Below are positions 39,109 to 49,281 of a stretch of 64,000 nucleotides of DNA, one piece after another. Position 1 is the stretch's first letter; the number at the start of each line of letters is the position of its first letter. The notes under the pieces are model-generated. The model saw only the letters and a program-made list of their open reading frames with translations. It ran no database searches and was not told the DNA's origin. The translations under genes and the position numbers were made by a program. This DNA comes from Fidelibacterota bacterium (GTDB taxonomy: Bacteria; Fidelibacterota; UBA8477; JABMPR01). Location: NCBI GenBank assembly GCA_018673925.1, contig JABHBL010000037.1:33566-97565 (forward strand). The letters are read 5' to 3'.

Positions 39109-40614
39109 ATGAGTCTATCAGTAGCAACTATTCTTGGCATCAGCCCTAAAAATCTGCAAAGAAGTGATCTGCTAAATTTTATAAATCAGAATGATCTAAA
39201 ACGGATCACTTTTCACTACACGGCAGGTGATGGACGACTGAAACAACTCATTGTTCCAATCAACTCCATGAATTATGCCGAACGCATTCTGGCTGCTGGC
39301 GAAAGAGTAGATGGGTCCAGTCTGTTTAAGGGAATGGTAGGGACTTCATCTTCTGATCTTTATGTCGTACCAGTCTATGCTTCAGCATTTATCGATCCTT
39401 TTGATGACAAGGGAATTTGTTTTCTCTGTCGCTTTCTTGATAAAGATGAAAAATTAGCTGAGTTTTGTCCTGACAACATCCTGATGAAAGCTGCAGATTC
39501 TCTGAAGGCAAAACACAATTATGATCTGTGGGCTCTTGGCGAATTGGAATTTTATTTAATTGGTGACCAGGAGGATGAACTATATCCAATGCCTCCACAA
39601 GGCGGTTATCACGCTTCAGGACCATTCTCACGGTATATAGAAGTTGTCAAAGAAATGTTGGAAATCATAGCTGATATCACTTCACACGTGAAGTATGGGC
39701 ATTCCGAAGTGGGGACAATTCGAAACATTGAGAGCAAGGAAGAAGTATTAAACGGCAAATATGCTGAGCAATTTGAAGTGGAGTTTTTACCTGCTCCCAT
39801 TGAATGGGCGGCCGATTATCTCAGCCTGGCCAAATATGTTGTCCGTCATGTGGCAGCACAGTATGATCTGCTAGCTACTTTTGCACCTAAATTGGAAGCC
39901 GGTTTTGCAGGGACAGGTCTGCATTTTCATGTCGAGTTATTGCAAGAGAATAATAATGTTATGACCAATGCTAAAGGCGAGCTGTCTACAGTTGCTAAAC
40001 AGGCCATAGGTGGGCTCTTGCGATATGCGCCGTCTCTGACTGCTTTTGGCAATACCATTGCAGCCTCACATTTACGATTGGTTCCTGGACAGGAATCACC
40101 TACCAAACTTTTCTGGAGTGATTTTAATCGTGCAGCTCTTATTAGAGTGCCCCTGGGTTGGCGTCATGGTGAAGACATGGCCTCTGTGATCAACCATCGA
40201 CTTAAGGATCGTTATATTTCGCCCTTTAAACGGCAAACCATCGAGTTGCGAAGTGCAGATGGGTCAGCCTTTATTCACCTGCTGTTAGCAGGTATGACCA
40301 TGGCAATTCAATACGGGCTGGATCATGGGGATATGTCTCTCAAATTGGCCAATAAGCGACGAATCCATCAAGATGAGGACATCAGCAAGGACATTCCTGA
40401 ATTACCTCCCAGCTGTTATCAGTCGGCGCAGTATCTTAAGGAAGAGGCTGAACTATATACGAGTTTGATCCCCGATTATATCATTGCTCATGTTAGCAAT
40501 ATGCTGGAAGCCGAGGATGATGAAAAATTATTCAAAGAATTGAAAAAATTATCAGAAAAAGATAGCCAGCAAAAAACTCAGGAAGTTATGCACCGCAGCA
40601 TTCATGTTGGGTAG
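39109..40614 (+). CDS. glutamine synthetase family protein, divergent
   Basis: GTGLHFHVELL, RLVPGQESPTKLFWSDFNRAALIRVP, IELRSADGSAFIHLLLAGM. Confidence 0.85.
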   Translation: MSLSVATILGISPKNLQRSDLLNFINQNDLKRITFHYTAGDGRLKQLIVPINSMNYAERILAAGERVDGSSLFKGMVGTSSSDLYVVPVYASAFIDPFDDKGICFLCRFLDKDEKLAEFCPDNILMKAADSLKAKHNYDLWALGELEFYLIGDQEDELYPMPPQGGYHASGPFSRYIEVVKEMLEIIADITSHVKYGHSEVGTIRNIESKEEVLNGKYAEQFEVEFLPAPIEWAADYLSLAKYVVRHVAAQYDLLATFAPKLEAGFAGTGLHFHVELLQENNNVMTNAKGELSTVAKQAIGGLLRYAPSLTAFGNTIAASHLRLVPGQESPTKLFWSDFNRAALIRVPLGWRHGEDMASVINHRLKDRYISPFKRQTIELRSADGSAFIHLLLAGMTMAIQYGLDHGDMSLKLANKRRIHQDEDISKDIPELPPSCYQSAQYLKEEAELYTSLIPDYIIAHVSNMLEAEDDEKLFKELKKLSEKDSQQKTQEVMHRSIHVG

Positions 40615-40617
40615 TTT

Positions 40618-40680
40618 CGAATTACGAATTACGAATTACGAATTACGAATTACGAATTACGAATTACGAATTACGAATTA
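40618..40680. repeat. 9 perfect tandem copies of 7-bp CGAATTA
   Basis: Direct reading: 63 nt exact period 7, starts 4 nt after the GS stop codon; followed by degenerate tGAATTt. Confidence 0.98.
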
Positions 40681-40744
40681 TGAATTTGGTGGAGGGAAGA
40701 GGGCTGGACATAAGCCTGATGAGTGTTTGTGTTTAAGTGTAAGC

Positions 40745-41452
40745 TTATTGAAGGGGAAGGTCTACCAGAACGATTTCAGCATGTGAGCTTGCCGTGATGA
40801 CCAGCTCATGCTCATCTTTGATATAGACTCCATCACGTTCGTTCACGATATGTCCGTTCACATCTACATTTCCTTCTGAAACAACTAGATATACATGACG
40901 CCCAGGCTCTACCATCTGGGTGAATGTATGATCCTCACTAATAACTCCTGCAAATATGGCTGCATCCTGATAAATGTGAAGTGGGTCTTGATCTTTATGG
41001 ATTTCCCTGCCACTCACCAATGGAATAAGGGTATTGCTGGTTTTTTTGGGAAAAGCTCTCGCCTCCCAACGAGGGGATACATCTCTTTGCGCAGAATGTA
41101 TCCAAATCTGAAAAAGAACTGTGTCCTCTAATTCTTCATTGTGTTCACTATGGAAAACACCTGTGCCTGCGGACATCACCTGGACGTCTCCTGCTGCTGT
41201 ACGACCCTCACTGCCAATATTATCACGGTGGGTGATCGCGCCCTTTCGCACATAGGTAATGATTTCCATGTTATCATGGGGGTGCATGTCAAATCCAGTT
41301 CCAGCCTGAATTTCATCATCATTCCAAACCAGTAGTGGGGGATAACCCTGACGATCTGGATTGTAATACCTGGCAAAACTGAAATGGTGTCTGGCCGTTA
41401 GCCAGCCGTGTTTTGCAAGTCCAAGTGACTGGAATGGAATGACGTCAATCAT
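40745..41452 (-). CDS. pirin family protein (YhhW-like)
   Basis: HFSFARYYNPDRQGYPPLLVWNDDEIQAGTGFDMHPHDNMEIITYVRKGAITHRDNIG. Confidence 0.94.
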   Translation of the reverse strand: MIDVIPFQSLGLAKHGWLTARHHFSFARYYNPDRQGYPPLLVWNDDEIQAGTGFDMHPHDNMEIITYVRKGAITHRDNIGSEGRTAAGDVQVMSAGTGVFHSEHNEELEDTVLFQIWIHSAQRDVSPRWEARAFPKKTSNTLIPLVSGREIHKDQDPLHIYQDAAIFAGVISEDHTFTQMVEPGRHVYLVVSEGNVDVNGHIVNERDGVYIKDEHELVITASSHAEIVLVDLPLQ

Positions 41453-41468
41453 TTATAAGCCTCCTCTG

Positions 41469-41828
41469 CTAATCCTGCTTATAATTTGATGCGAGCATCA
41501 AGGCTCCACCAGCTAGTCCAATATCCTTGAGCAGTCCACTCATGGCCATCATATCGCCACCGATCATGGCTGGTAAATGAATGGTAAGCACGAAGACAAA
41601 CATCAAAGCGGCTGTCAATAAACCGGCAAGATAGGTATGCTTTTGTATCACAAAACTCACTGCTGCTGCGATAAGGGCCAGACCCATTAGGTATACCCAG
41701 AAAACGCCTCCTGGAAGCCAATTGGGAACCAAGCTAACCATATCATTGCCCATCATCATGTGCATAAGACCAAAGAGAGCAAAGGGTACAGTGAATAGGT
41801 AGCGACCTATAGAGTTAAAGTTTTTCAT
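41469..41828 (-). CDS. DoxX-like membrane protein
   Basis: Four-TM small protein; YLFTVPFALFGLMHMMMGNDM..., ends SGLLKDIGLAGGALMLA. Confidence 0.75.
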   Translation of the reverse strand: MKNFNSIGRYLFTVPFALFGLMHMMMGNDMVSLVPNWLPGGVFWVYLMGLALIAAAVSFVIQKHTYLAGLLTAALMFVFVLTIHLPAMIGGDMMAMSGLLKDIGLAGGALMLASNYKQD

Positions 41829-41838
41829 TTTTTTAGCC

Positions 41839-42297
41839 TTATTTTTTTGTGCTTTGATGAAGACCTAATTTTTTGCACACATCAGCCAGGGTTTCAATTT
41901 CTTCATTGCTCAGGCAATCAAAGGCTTGAACCATCTCACTAAGGTGACTCTTGAAAACGGGCTTGATAATCCGATGACCCAGTTCAGTAAGGCTTACAAT
42001 TATGGATCGACGATCTTTTGGGTTCTTTTCTCGCACGACATAACCGTCCCTCTCAAGGTTGTCAACAACCAGAACCAGGTTAGAGGGGCTCAAGAGGATC
42101 TTCTCCCCAATGACCTTTAGTGGCATAGGACCGATATGTTCGAGGATTTCCATGACACCAAATTGTGTACCAGTGAAGCCATGGGTGTCCATGTTGGTTT
42201 TTAGGACATGCCCAACAGAAACATAGGCTCGATTGAATTTAATCCAGCAATTGAGAACGTCTTGTTCAATTGGTGTACCTTTATAATGTGTGCTCAT
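41839..42297 (-). CDS. MarR-family transcriptional regulator
   Basis: LTGTQFGVMEILEHIGPMPLKVIGEKILLSPSNLVLVVDNLERDGYVVREKNPKDRRSIIVSLTELG-type wHTH. Confidence 0.94.
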   Translation of the reverse strand: MSTHYKGTPIEQDVLNCWIKFNRAYVSVGHVLKTNMDTHGFTGTQFGVMEILEHIGPMPLKVIGEKILLSPSNLVLVVDNLERDGYVVREKNPKDRRSIIVSLTELGHRIIKPVFKSHLSEMVQAFDCLSNEEIETLADVCKKLGLHQSTKK

Positions 42298-42406
42298 AGC
42301 AATAATTAAATGTCAAATAAATGGATATCAAAGAGAAATATTGTCACCAATAATATTTTTTCTATGATATAGGGAAATGGGGGGAGGGAAGTTTTGAATA
42401 GGAGCA

Positions 42407-43165
42407 ATGGATTCTATATTCCATGCTATGGCCGGAAACACATTTCCCATTGACCGTTTTGATCGAGACAGTCACGTCGTCTTTTTTACAGGAGCTGGCA
42501 TCTCAGCTGAAAGTGGTATATCCACATTTCGTGATCCAGATGGTCACTGGTCAAAATATGATCCTATGAAGCTAGCCAGCCAGGCTGGTTTTCAGGAAGA
42601 TCCCGAGCTGGTACTTAATTGGTATGCAGATAGACGTGAAATCATACTTCAGGCCAAACCCAATGCTGCGCATACAAGTATTAGCAATTTTCAGAAACTA
42701 TTTAGACATTCCGTTGTAATAACTCAGAATGTTGATGGATTGCATGAACGGGCAGGCAACCAATCCATTTATGAGTTGCATGGGAATATTCACCGTCATA
42801 AATGCAATAGCTGTGGAAAAATTATTGATCTGGCTGGAAAAAACGTGAGAACATTGAATAGATGTGACTGTGGGGGAGCTATAAGACCTGATGTGGTCTG
42901 GTTTGGTGAATCGTTGCCCTTAGGGACTATCAATGAAGCTTTCGAGACCGCTCAAAATTGTGACCTGATGTTTAGCATTGGCACATCAGCTCAGATTTAT
43001 CCGGCTGCCCAACTACCAATTGAGGCACAAAACCGAGGTGCTTTTGTGATTGAAATTAACCCAGAACCAACACCCTTTAGCCCACTTGCTGACATGAGTG
43101 TCCGCGATGATGCCGGTTCCGCCTTGCCTAAATTTTATAAGGATTTCCATGCTCAGCTCAAGTGA
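42407..43165 (+). CDS. cobB: Sir2-family NAD-dependent protein deacylase
   Basis: FFTGAGISAESGISTFRD, ITQNVDGLHERAG, HKCNSC...RCDCGG zinc ribbon, VWFGESLP. Confidence 0.94.
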   Translation: MDSIFHAMAGNTFPIDRFDRDSHVVFFTGAGISAESGISTFRDPDGHWSKYDPMKLASQAGFQEDPELVLNWYADRREIILQAKPNAAHTSISNFQKLFRHSVVITQNVDGLHERAGNQSIYELHGNIHRHKCNSCGKIIDLAGKNVRTLNRCDCGGAIRPDVVWFGESLPLGTINEAFETAQNCDLMFSIGTSAQIYPAAQLPIEAQNRGAFVIEINPEPTPFSPLADMSVRDDAGSALPKFYKDFHAQLK

Positions 43166-45122
43166 TATCACGAAGTATTTGAAGCCCATTGTCTTGCTGA
43201 TTTTTATCAGTTTGCATTCATGTGCCTACTATAACACCTTCTACAATGCCGAGGAGTATTTCGCTGAGGCCCAGAAACTTACGCGGGAAAATCAGACTGA
43301 AACTGTAAGCCGTGATGAGATTAATCTATATTCCAAGGCAATTGAAAAATCTAAAAAACTGCTCACAAAATTTCCCGAGAGCAAATATCGTGATGATGCC
43401 CAATTCATTATTGCCAAAGCCTACTATTTCAAGGGTGATTTTCTACTGGCAAAGCGCCATTTTGAAGAATTGAGTTCAGTTTACTCAAATTCTCCACACA
43501 CCATTGAGGTTCCGCTATGGATTGGTAGATGTCTTATGAAGACTGGAGATCTGGAAATGGCCAGGTACGAAGCTTCAAGGGTACTGAAGGGTGATAAAGA
43601 TCGTGGGCTGCAGGCTGATGCCCTGTTGCTTATGGGAGAAATAGCCGTGCTACAGGATAGTCTTGGTTTAGCAGAAAATTATCTGGAGCAGGTCATCGAC
43701 CGCTCACCCGATGGATTCACCAAGGCCCAGGCGCAATTCCAAGTAGGAAAAATGCGGGAGAATGAAAAGGACTACGAAGGTGCCCTTACGGCTTATAGGA
43801 CCGTTTCAAAGTATAAACCTTCTGAATCCCTCAAAGTGGAAGCCATCATCAGACAAACCAGTATGCTCAAGGCCTTGAACCGTGATGAGGATGCTGTGGA
43901 AATGATTCAAGACATGCTCGTTAGTGACAAGTTTGTTGAAATTCGAGGTCAATTGGAGGTAGAGTTGGGGAAACTATTTCTAGTTATGGGTAAAATAGAT
44001 CGAGCAGAAACAAAATTGACTGGGATTGTCGAAGACTATAATCGGACTGAGGTTGCTGCTGAAGCCAGCTTTTATCTTGGCGAATTGTATCTTACAGAGC
44101 GTTTAAATTATAATGAAGCTAGGATGGCTTTTGCCAATGTAAAAACCCAATCAGCCCGATCACCTCTTGTGAATAAGGCAACCTTAAAGAATAAACAGAT
44201 AGGTCGATACGAAAAAATTCAACTGGATTATCAAAACTATCACAGAGAGTTAGCAGGACTCCCTCCCCTTGAGAAAGCGAAAAAGAAAACTTCAAAAAGT
44301 AGAAGTAGTCGCAGTACGAATCAACGGGGACGCTCCCGGTCTGGAAAACCGGCCAACCAGGAACAAGCCGCCGCCAGTAGCTTTGACACCAATAAGAGAG
44401 TTGTGATTGAGACAGTAGAAGTAAGTGCTAAAGACTCTATCAGGGTAAAAGTATTAATGGATGAGAATCGATATTTACTGGCTGAGTATATGTTATTCGA
44501 ATTCACCAGGGTAGATACCACGCTTGAGATCTTAGCAGATCTTGAGATGAGCACACCTGATTCTTCCCTGAAGCATCAATGTGCATATATGCAATATTAT
44601 GCCATTGAGTCCATTCGAAGAGATGATGAGGGGGGACGTTATGCTCTGGAACAGATTGAAAAAAAATATCCAATTTACTATAACACGATTATAAACAAAG
44701 CTGCCGAGGCTGAAGTCGAGTCAGATCCCAACGAAGAAAGATTTCTTCAAATTGCATCTCTATTTGAATCTGGCCAACACAAAGCTGCCAGCTCAGAGTA
44801 CTATTCTTTGAAAGAAGATACAACTATTTCAGCGGATATCAGGGGTAAGTCCTGTTTTAACCATGCCTGGCTAAACGATCATTTTCTCTTCGATAAAACC
44901 TCAGCCGTGGAGTCCTACGGCTATATGGTGGCTCATTTTCCAGAAGATCCTCTCGCCAAGACTGCCAGAAATCGCTTAAATGCCTTGACACAGGATCCCG
45001 TTCAGCAAAAAGAACAAGAACAACAAGAAGAACCAGATAAAGAGGTTAGGGAAGATGAGCAGGATGCAGGTCGAAAATCGAATAAGCCTAAAGATGCCAA
45101 AGAGAGTGAGATTGAAAAATAA
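43149..45122 (+). CDS. TPR-repeat lipoprotein (start re-chosen at MLSSSDITKYLKPIVLLIFISLHSC)
   Basis: Lipobox LHSC; TPR-like repeats; charged QKEQEQQEEPDKEVREDEQ C-terminus. Confidence 0.8.
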   Translation: MLSSSDITKYLKPIVLLIFISLHSCAYYNTFYNAEEYFAEAQKLTRENQTETVSRDEINLYSKAIEKSKKLLTKFPESKYRDDAQFIIAKAYYFKGDFLLAKRHFEELSSVYSNSPHTIEVPLWIGRCLMKTGDLEMARYEASRVLKGDKDRGLQADALLLMGEIAVLQDSLGLAENYLEQVIDRSPDGFTKAQAQFQVGKMRENEKDYEGALTAYRTVSKYKPSESLKVEAIIRQTSMLKALNRDEDAVEMIQDMLVSDKFVEIRGQLEVELGKLFLVMGKIDRAETKLTGIVEDYNRTEVAAEASFYLGELYLTERLNYNEARMAFANVKTQSARSPLVNKATLKNKQIGRYEKIQLDYQNYHRELAGLPPLEKAKKKTSKSRSSRSTNQRGRSRSGKPANQEQAAASSFDTNKRVVIETVEVSAKDSIRVKVLMDENRYLLAEYMLFEFTRVDTTLEILADLEMSTPDSSLKHQCAYMQYYAIESIRRDDEGGRYALEQIEKKYPIYYNTIINKAAEAEVESDPNEERFLQIASLFESGQHKAASSEYYSLKEDTTISADIRGKSCFNHAWLNDHFLFDKTSAVESYGYMVAHFPEDPLAKTARNRLNALTQDPVQQKEQEQQEEPDKEVREDEQDAGRKSNKPKDAKESEIEK

Positions 45123-45217
45123 AGTTCTCACATTTCTTGCTCTTATCGGATAATATTACCACTTGCCGAAAACATGTTGGTGTTTGGGGGGGCGCCCAAT
45201 AATTTCAGCGCTCTAAT

Positions 45218-46048
45218 ATGTCATTGACAAATATTATAAAACGCGCCCCTGTAGTCATAATTGGCATCCCTGCTCTCATCGGGATCACCCTTTATACTCA
45301 CGATATATTTATGGTATTCTTTACCATTGCAGGCTTACTCATTCTTAATGAAGTTTATCGTATGTCACGTCCAAATGGTACTGAGCCGAATGTCTGGGTC
45401 GGGTACCTCGTTTACCTTAGCCTTGTTGGGGATCAACTTTTGGGGGAGGGTAATAATCTAGGTGCCGTTTTAATTGTCTCTATTCTCATACTTCTGACCT
45501 GGGAAATGTTTCGGAAAAAACCTCATGTGATGGAAAACGTCGCCTCTTCCTTTTTTGCCGCGACTTTTGTTGCACTGGCCATGTCCTACTTTATTTCACT
45601 TCAACAATTGGGTTTTAATGGGCAGGGGGGACACCTCGGTGGATATGCGGTTTTGACCGTTTTCATTGGTGTCTGGACTTGTGATACCATGGCCTATTTT
45701 ATAGGCTCCGCGATTGGTAAACACAAAATTTTCCCACGGGTCAGCCCAAACAAAAGTTGGGAAGGATCCATTTCTGGTTTGATTGGCTCCTTGATAGCTC
45801 TCGTGCTCATCGTACGCGCGGATTGGTTACCTGGCCTGGATTACACCGATGCCTTGATACTGGGTCTGATTACCGGTGTTGCTGGTCAACTTGGTGATTT
45901 TGCTGAATCCCTGGTAAAACGTGATGTGGGTGTTAAAGATTCGTCCAACCTGCTACCTGGACACGGCGGAGCTTGGGATCGTTTCGATTCCATATTGTTT
46001 GCTGCACCACTGAGTTACTTGTATTTAACCCTAGTTGTCGGGCTATAG
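45218..46048 (+). CDS. cdsA: phosphatidate cytidylyltransferase
   Basis: CDTMAYFIGSAIGKHKIFPRVSPNKSWEGSISGLIGS; QLGDFAESLVKRDVGVKDSSNLLPGHGGAWDRFDSILFAAP. Confidence 0.97.
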   Translation: MSLTNIIKRAPVVIIGIPALIGITLYTHDIFMVFFTIAGLLILNEVYRMSRPNGTEPNVWVGYLVYLSLVGDQLLGEGNNLGAVLIVSILILLTWEMFRKKPHVMENVASSFFAATFVALAMSYFISLQQLGFNGQGGHLGGYAVLTVFIGVWTCDTMAYFIGSAIGKHKIFPRVSPNKSWEGSISGLIGSLIALVLIVRADWLPGLDYTDALILGLITGVAGQLGDFAESLVKRDVGVKDSSNLLPGHGGAWDRFDSILFAAPLSYLYLTLVVGL

Positions 46049-47896
46049 ATGAAAAAATCTTTTCTTATTCAATTCTCCATTCTGATCTTACTTATCATCT
46101 TTGCCAATCTCGGCTTGAGAAGCCTTGAGAGTTATGATGATGATGAACTGGGTAATGCAGGTGGAATCCGTATCGATCTGACTGGTTCTGAGACCGTATT
46201 TGAAAGCAGCCCCAAAGACATGTCTCCCCGAGAGGGAGGGACTCTTGTCCTGGCCGAATCCGCAGAGCCCGAACACTTGAACACTTATACTTCAACCTCT
46301 GCTGCTGCCACTAGAGTACTGGATTATATTTACGAAACTTTACTTGATTATGACTATGAGACCTGGCGTTTTGATCGTCCCTTGCTCGCAGAAAGTTTTA
46401 CCATCAGTGAAGATGGATACACCTTTACTTTTAAAATTAGAGAAAACGTGTACTGGCATGATGGTCAGCAACTTACGGCAGACGATGTATTGTTTTCAAT
46501 CAAGGCTGTACTAAATCCCTTTGTTGATTGTGCGCCCATGCGCAGCTCTTTTTCAAAGGTTGTAAGTGCCCATACTAATGGACAGTATGAATTCGTGATC
46601 AGTAGCTCCGAGACCTATTTCAGGAACCAGGAAATCCTAGGTGGATTTCATATCATTCCCAAGCATATCTGGGATCCAAGGGGTTTGCTGGATCGCTATT
46701 CAGTTGAAGACCTTTTGAACTCAACTGTTACACGTGAGGAAGCTGCTATCAAAGAGTTTGCCGACGCCTTCAATACTCACCCACAAGGTAGACCAGTTGG
46801 GGAAGACGCTGAACCCATCATTGGTTCAGGTCCATGGGTCTTTGACAAGTGGATTACCGGTGACTATATCTCCTATGCCCGGAATGACAACTATTGGAAT
46901 GATGATCCTACCTATATCGAAGGCTATTCAGAGGATGGTGCCTATCTGGATAAGGTGATTGTCAAGGTTATCACCGATGCAACGGCTCGGTTGACTGCCC
47001 TCAAGGCTGGCGAAATAGATTTTATTCCCCGTATGCGCGCTGTTCAGTACTTTACCCAGACCAATACACCGGACTTTCTTGAGAAATTTCAGAAGGTCAG
47101 CTATGTAGTCCCTGCCTATAGTTATATCGGATGGAATAACGACAAACCCTATTTTAGTGATAAACGGGTACGTCAGGCTATGACCATGCTCATTGACCGG
47201 GACTCCTATAATAAATACGTAGCCTATGGGCTGGGCATCCCAACCATCGGACCATTCTATATTTATGGCGAACAGTACAATCACAATATTGAGCGGTGGC
47301 CCTACGATCCTATTAGAGCGGTTGAGCTCATTGAGGAAGCTGGCTGGATTGATCATGATGGAGATGGTATTCGTGATAAGGATGGCGTCCCCTTTAATTT
47401 TACTTTCTCTGTATCAGCAGGTTCTACCAGTTCAAAGTATATGGCTCTCATGCTGAAAGAAGATTTGCGTAAAGTCGGTATCGTTGTGAATATCAGGCAG
47501 TTAGAGTGGTCGGTTTATGTAGAAAACCTGCGAGATCGACAGTTTGATGTTGTCTCACTCCTATGGATCGGCGGTCTGGAATCTGATCCCTATCAGATTT
47601 GGCATTCCGACAATATTGGAGATCGAGGATCCAATTATATGGGGTTCCGTCATGCTGAAGCTGATTCTCTTATAGAAACGGCCAGGTTTGAGATGGACAA
47701 GGAAAAGAGAAATGCCATGTATTTCCGTTTACAGGAAATATTTCATGAGGAGCAGCCATATACATTCATGTTTTATCAGCGTGACCCTGGTGCCTATTTG
47801 AAAGAGTTTCATGGCGTGAAATGGATTCCTATCCGCCCTGGCTATAAGTTGTATAGCTGGTGGCGCAATACCTCCATGGCAGGAGAGTCCTCATAA
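46049..47896 (+). CDS. peptide ABC transporter substrate-binding protein (SBP family 5)
   Basis: LAESAEPEHLNTYTSTSAAATRVLDYIYETLLDYD; DKRVRQAMTMLIDRD; QLEWSVYVENLRDRQFDV. Confidence 0.94.
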   Translation: MKKSFLIQFSILILLIIFANLGLRSLESYDDDELGNAGGIRIDLTGSETVFESSPKDMSPREGGTLVLAESAEPEHLNTYTSTSAAATRVLDYIYETLLDYDYETWRFDRPLLAESFTISEDGYTFTFKIRENVYWHDGQQLTADDVLFSIKAVLNPFVDCAPMRSSFSKVVSAHTNGQYEFVISSSETYFRNQEILGGFHIIPKHIWDPRGLLDRYSVEDLLNSTVTREEAAIKEFADAFNTHPQGRPVGEDAEPIIGSGPWVFDKWITGDYISYARNDNYWNDDPTYIEGYSEDGAYLDKVIVKVITDATARLTALKAGEIDFIPRMRAVQYFTQTNTPDFLEKFQKVSYVVPAYSYIGWNNDKPYFSDKRVRQAMTMLIDRDSYNKYVAYGLGIPTIGPFYIYGEQYNHNIERWPYDPIRAVELIEEAGWIDHDGDGIRDKDGVPFNFTFSVSAGSTSSKYMALMLKEDLRKVGIVVNIRQLEWSVYVENLRDRQFDVVSLLWIGGLESDPYQIWHSDNIGDRGSNYMGFRHAEADSLIETARFEMDKEKRNAMYFRLQEIFHEEQPYTFMFYQRDPGAYLKEFHGVKWIPIRPGYKLYSWWRNTSMAGESS

Positions 47897-49281
47897 TGTG
47901 GCGCTATTTCCTAAAACGTATCCTGTTGATTTTTCCAACCCTGTTTGGGATTTCCATCATCACGTTTATCATTATCAAGCTTGCACCTGGCGATCCCACT
48001 GCCTTTAAGATGGGGAATCAACAGTCGGGTATGTCCTCAGATCAAAATCTAGCCAAGCAAGTCATTGAGCAAACCCGGGAAATCTATGGCTTAGATAAAC
48101 CACTATTGCTCAACTTTGTCATTTTTAATGTTGAGGATAATTGGGAAGCTGTCCAAGACTATCTTGCTGAAGGACAGGAACTTAGCGGCAGGGCCTATGA
48201 TGATATTGTAGAGCCCCTGAAGCAGGCAGACGAAGTTGCAGTGCCCTATTTAGTTGGGTTGTTAGAATCCGATGATCTCACTGCAGATGAGACCACAGTA
48301 GTACTTGAAATCCTGACCATCAAGCAAAAGCTGAGTATTAGTGCTGAGATGAGCCTGGACAAGCAATTGGAATACATTCAGAACTGGTGGTATGGCGGCA
48401 CAGACTCCACTGGTGTGGTTCGGAATGCTGCCAAGGACACATATCAATTCACCGGAATTCAAAAATTTAAAAAGATCTTCACCGAAGCCCAATACCCACG
48501 ATGGTTGGTGAATATGATGACTCTTGATTTTGGTACATCCATCAAGGACAATAGGCCAGTTTGGGATCACATCAAAGAAAGTGTGCCTGTATCTCTTATT
48601 TTCACACTCACTTCATTTATTCTGGCATATCTGATTGCCATACCACTGGGTATATATTCAGCAACGCATCAATATTCCACAGGGGATAAGGTCACCACGG
48701 TCATTCTCTTTATTCTATATTCTCTCCCAAACTTTTGGGTAGCTACTATGGCCATTGTCTTTTTCGGGGGTGGTGACTTCTGGGATGTCTTTCCAGTAAC
48801 AGGGCTACATAGCCTTGGGGCAGAGGACATGAGCACCTGGGAATACCTACTTGATTTGGGACACCATGTTGCCCTACCTCTGATTATCTGGACCTATGGC
48901 TCATTCTCAGCACTCTCACGTTATATGCGTGGATCTATGTTGGAAGTGATTCGTCAGGACTATATCAGAACAGCACGGGCCAAGGGTCTCAGTGAGCGTG
49001 CAGTGACTTACAAGCATGCTTTGAGAAACTCCCTGATTCCCATTATCACAATGTTGGCTAATCTGTTGCCTCTAGCTATCTCAGGTTCAATTATCATCGA
49101 ATCGATTTTTTCTATCCCGGGGATGGGACAATTGAGTTTTAATGCTGTATTGTTCAGGGATTATCCCATTATCATGGCTGTTACGACCATAAGTGCTATG
49201 CTTACCCTGTCAGGGATATTGCTTTCAGATTTACTGTACGCCATCGTCGACCCACGAATTACCTTTGAGGAGAAGCGCTAA
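47896..49281 (+). CDS. peptide ABC transporter permease (DppB-like) with ~120-aa inserted loop
   Basis: MWRYFLKRILLIFPTLFGISIITFIIIKLAPGDP; RTARAKGLSERAVTYKHALRNSLIPIITML. Confidence 0.94.
   Translation: MWRYFLKRILLIFPTLFGISIITFIIIKLAPGDPTAFKMGNQQSGMSSDQNLAKQVIEQTREIYGLDKPLLLNFVIFNVEDNWEAVQDYLAEGQELSGRAYDDIVEPLKQADEVAVPYLVGLLESDDLTADETTVVLEILTIKQKLSISAEMSLDKQLEYIQNWWYGGTDSTGVVRNAAKDTYQFTGIQKFKKIFTEAQYPRWLVNMMTLDFGTSIKDNRPVWDHIKESVPVSLIFTLTSFILAYLIAIPLGIYSATHQYSTGDKVTTVILFILYSLPNFWVATMAIVFFGGGDFWDVFPVTGLHSLGAEDMSTWEYLLDLGHHVALPLIIWTYGSFSALSRYMRGSMLEVIRQDYIRTARAKGLSERAVTYKHALRNSLIPIITMLANLLPLAISGSIIIESIFSIPGMGQLSFNAVLFRDYPIIMAVTTISAMLTLSGILLSDLLYAIVDPRITFEEKR

Noticed and set aside
40618-40680. 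CRISPR array
   Set aside because: Period 7 with no spacers; simple tandem repeat, no cas genes.
40604-40786. 60-aa ORF MLGSFELRITNYELRITNYELRITNYEF...
   Set aside because: Product of the 7-bp tandem repeat, not a credible gene; initiates inside the GS gene.
45186-45197. G7 tract and TTGGG...CCCAA inverted repeat upstream of cdsA
   Set aside because: Short, non-coding, and no clear terminator or operator architecture; too weak to call.
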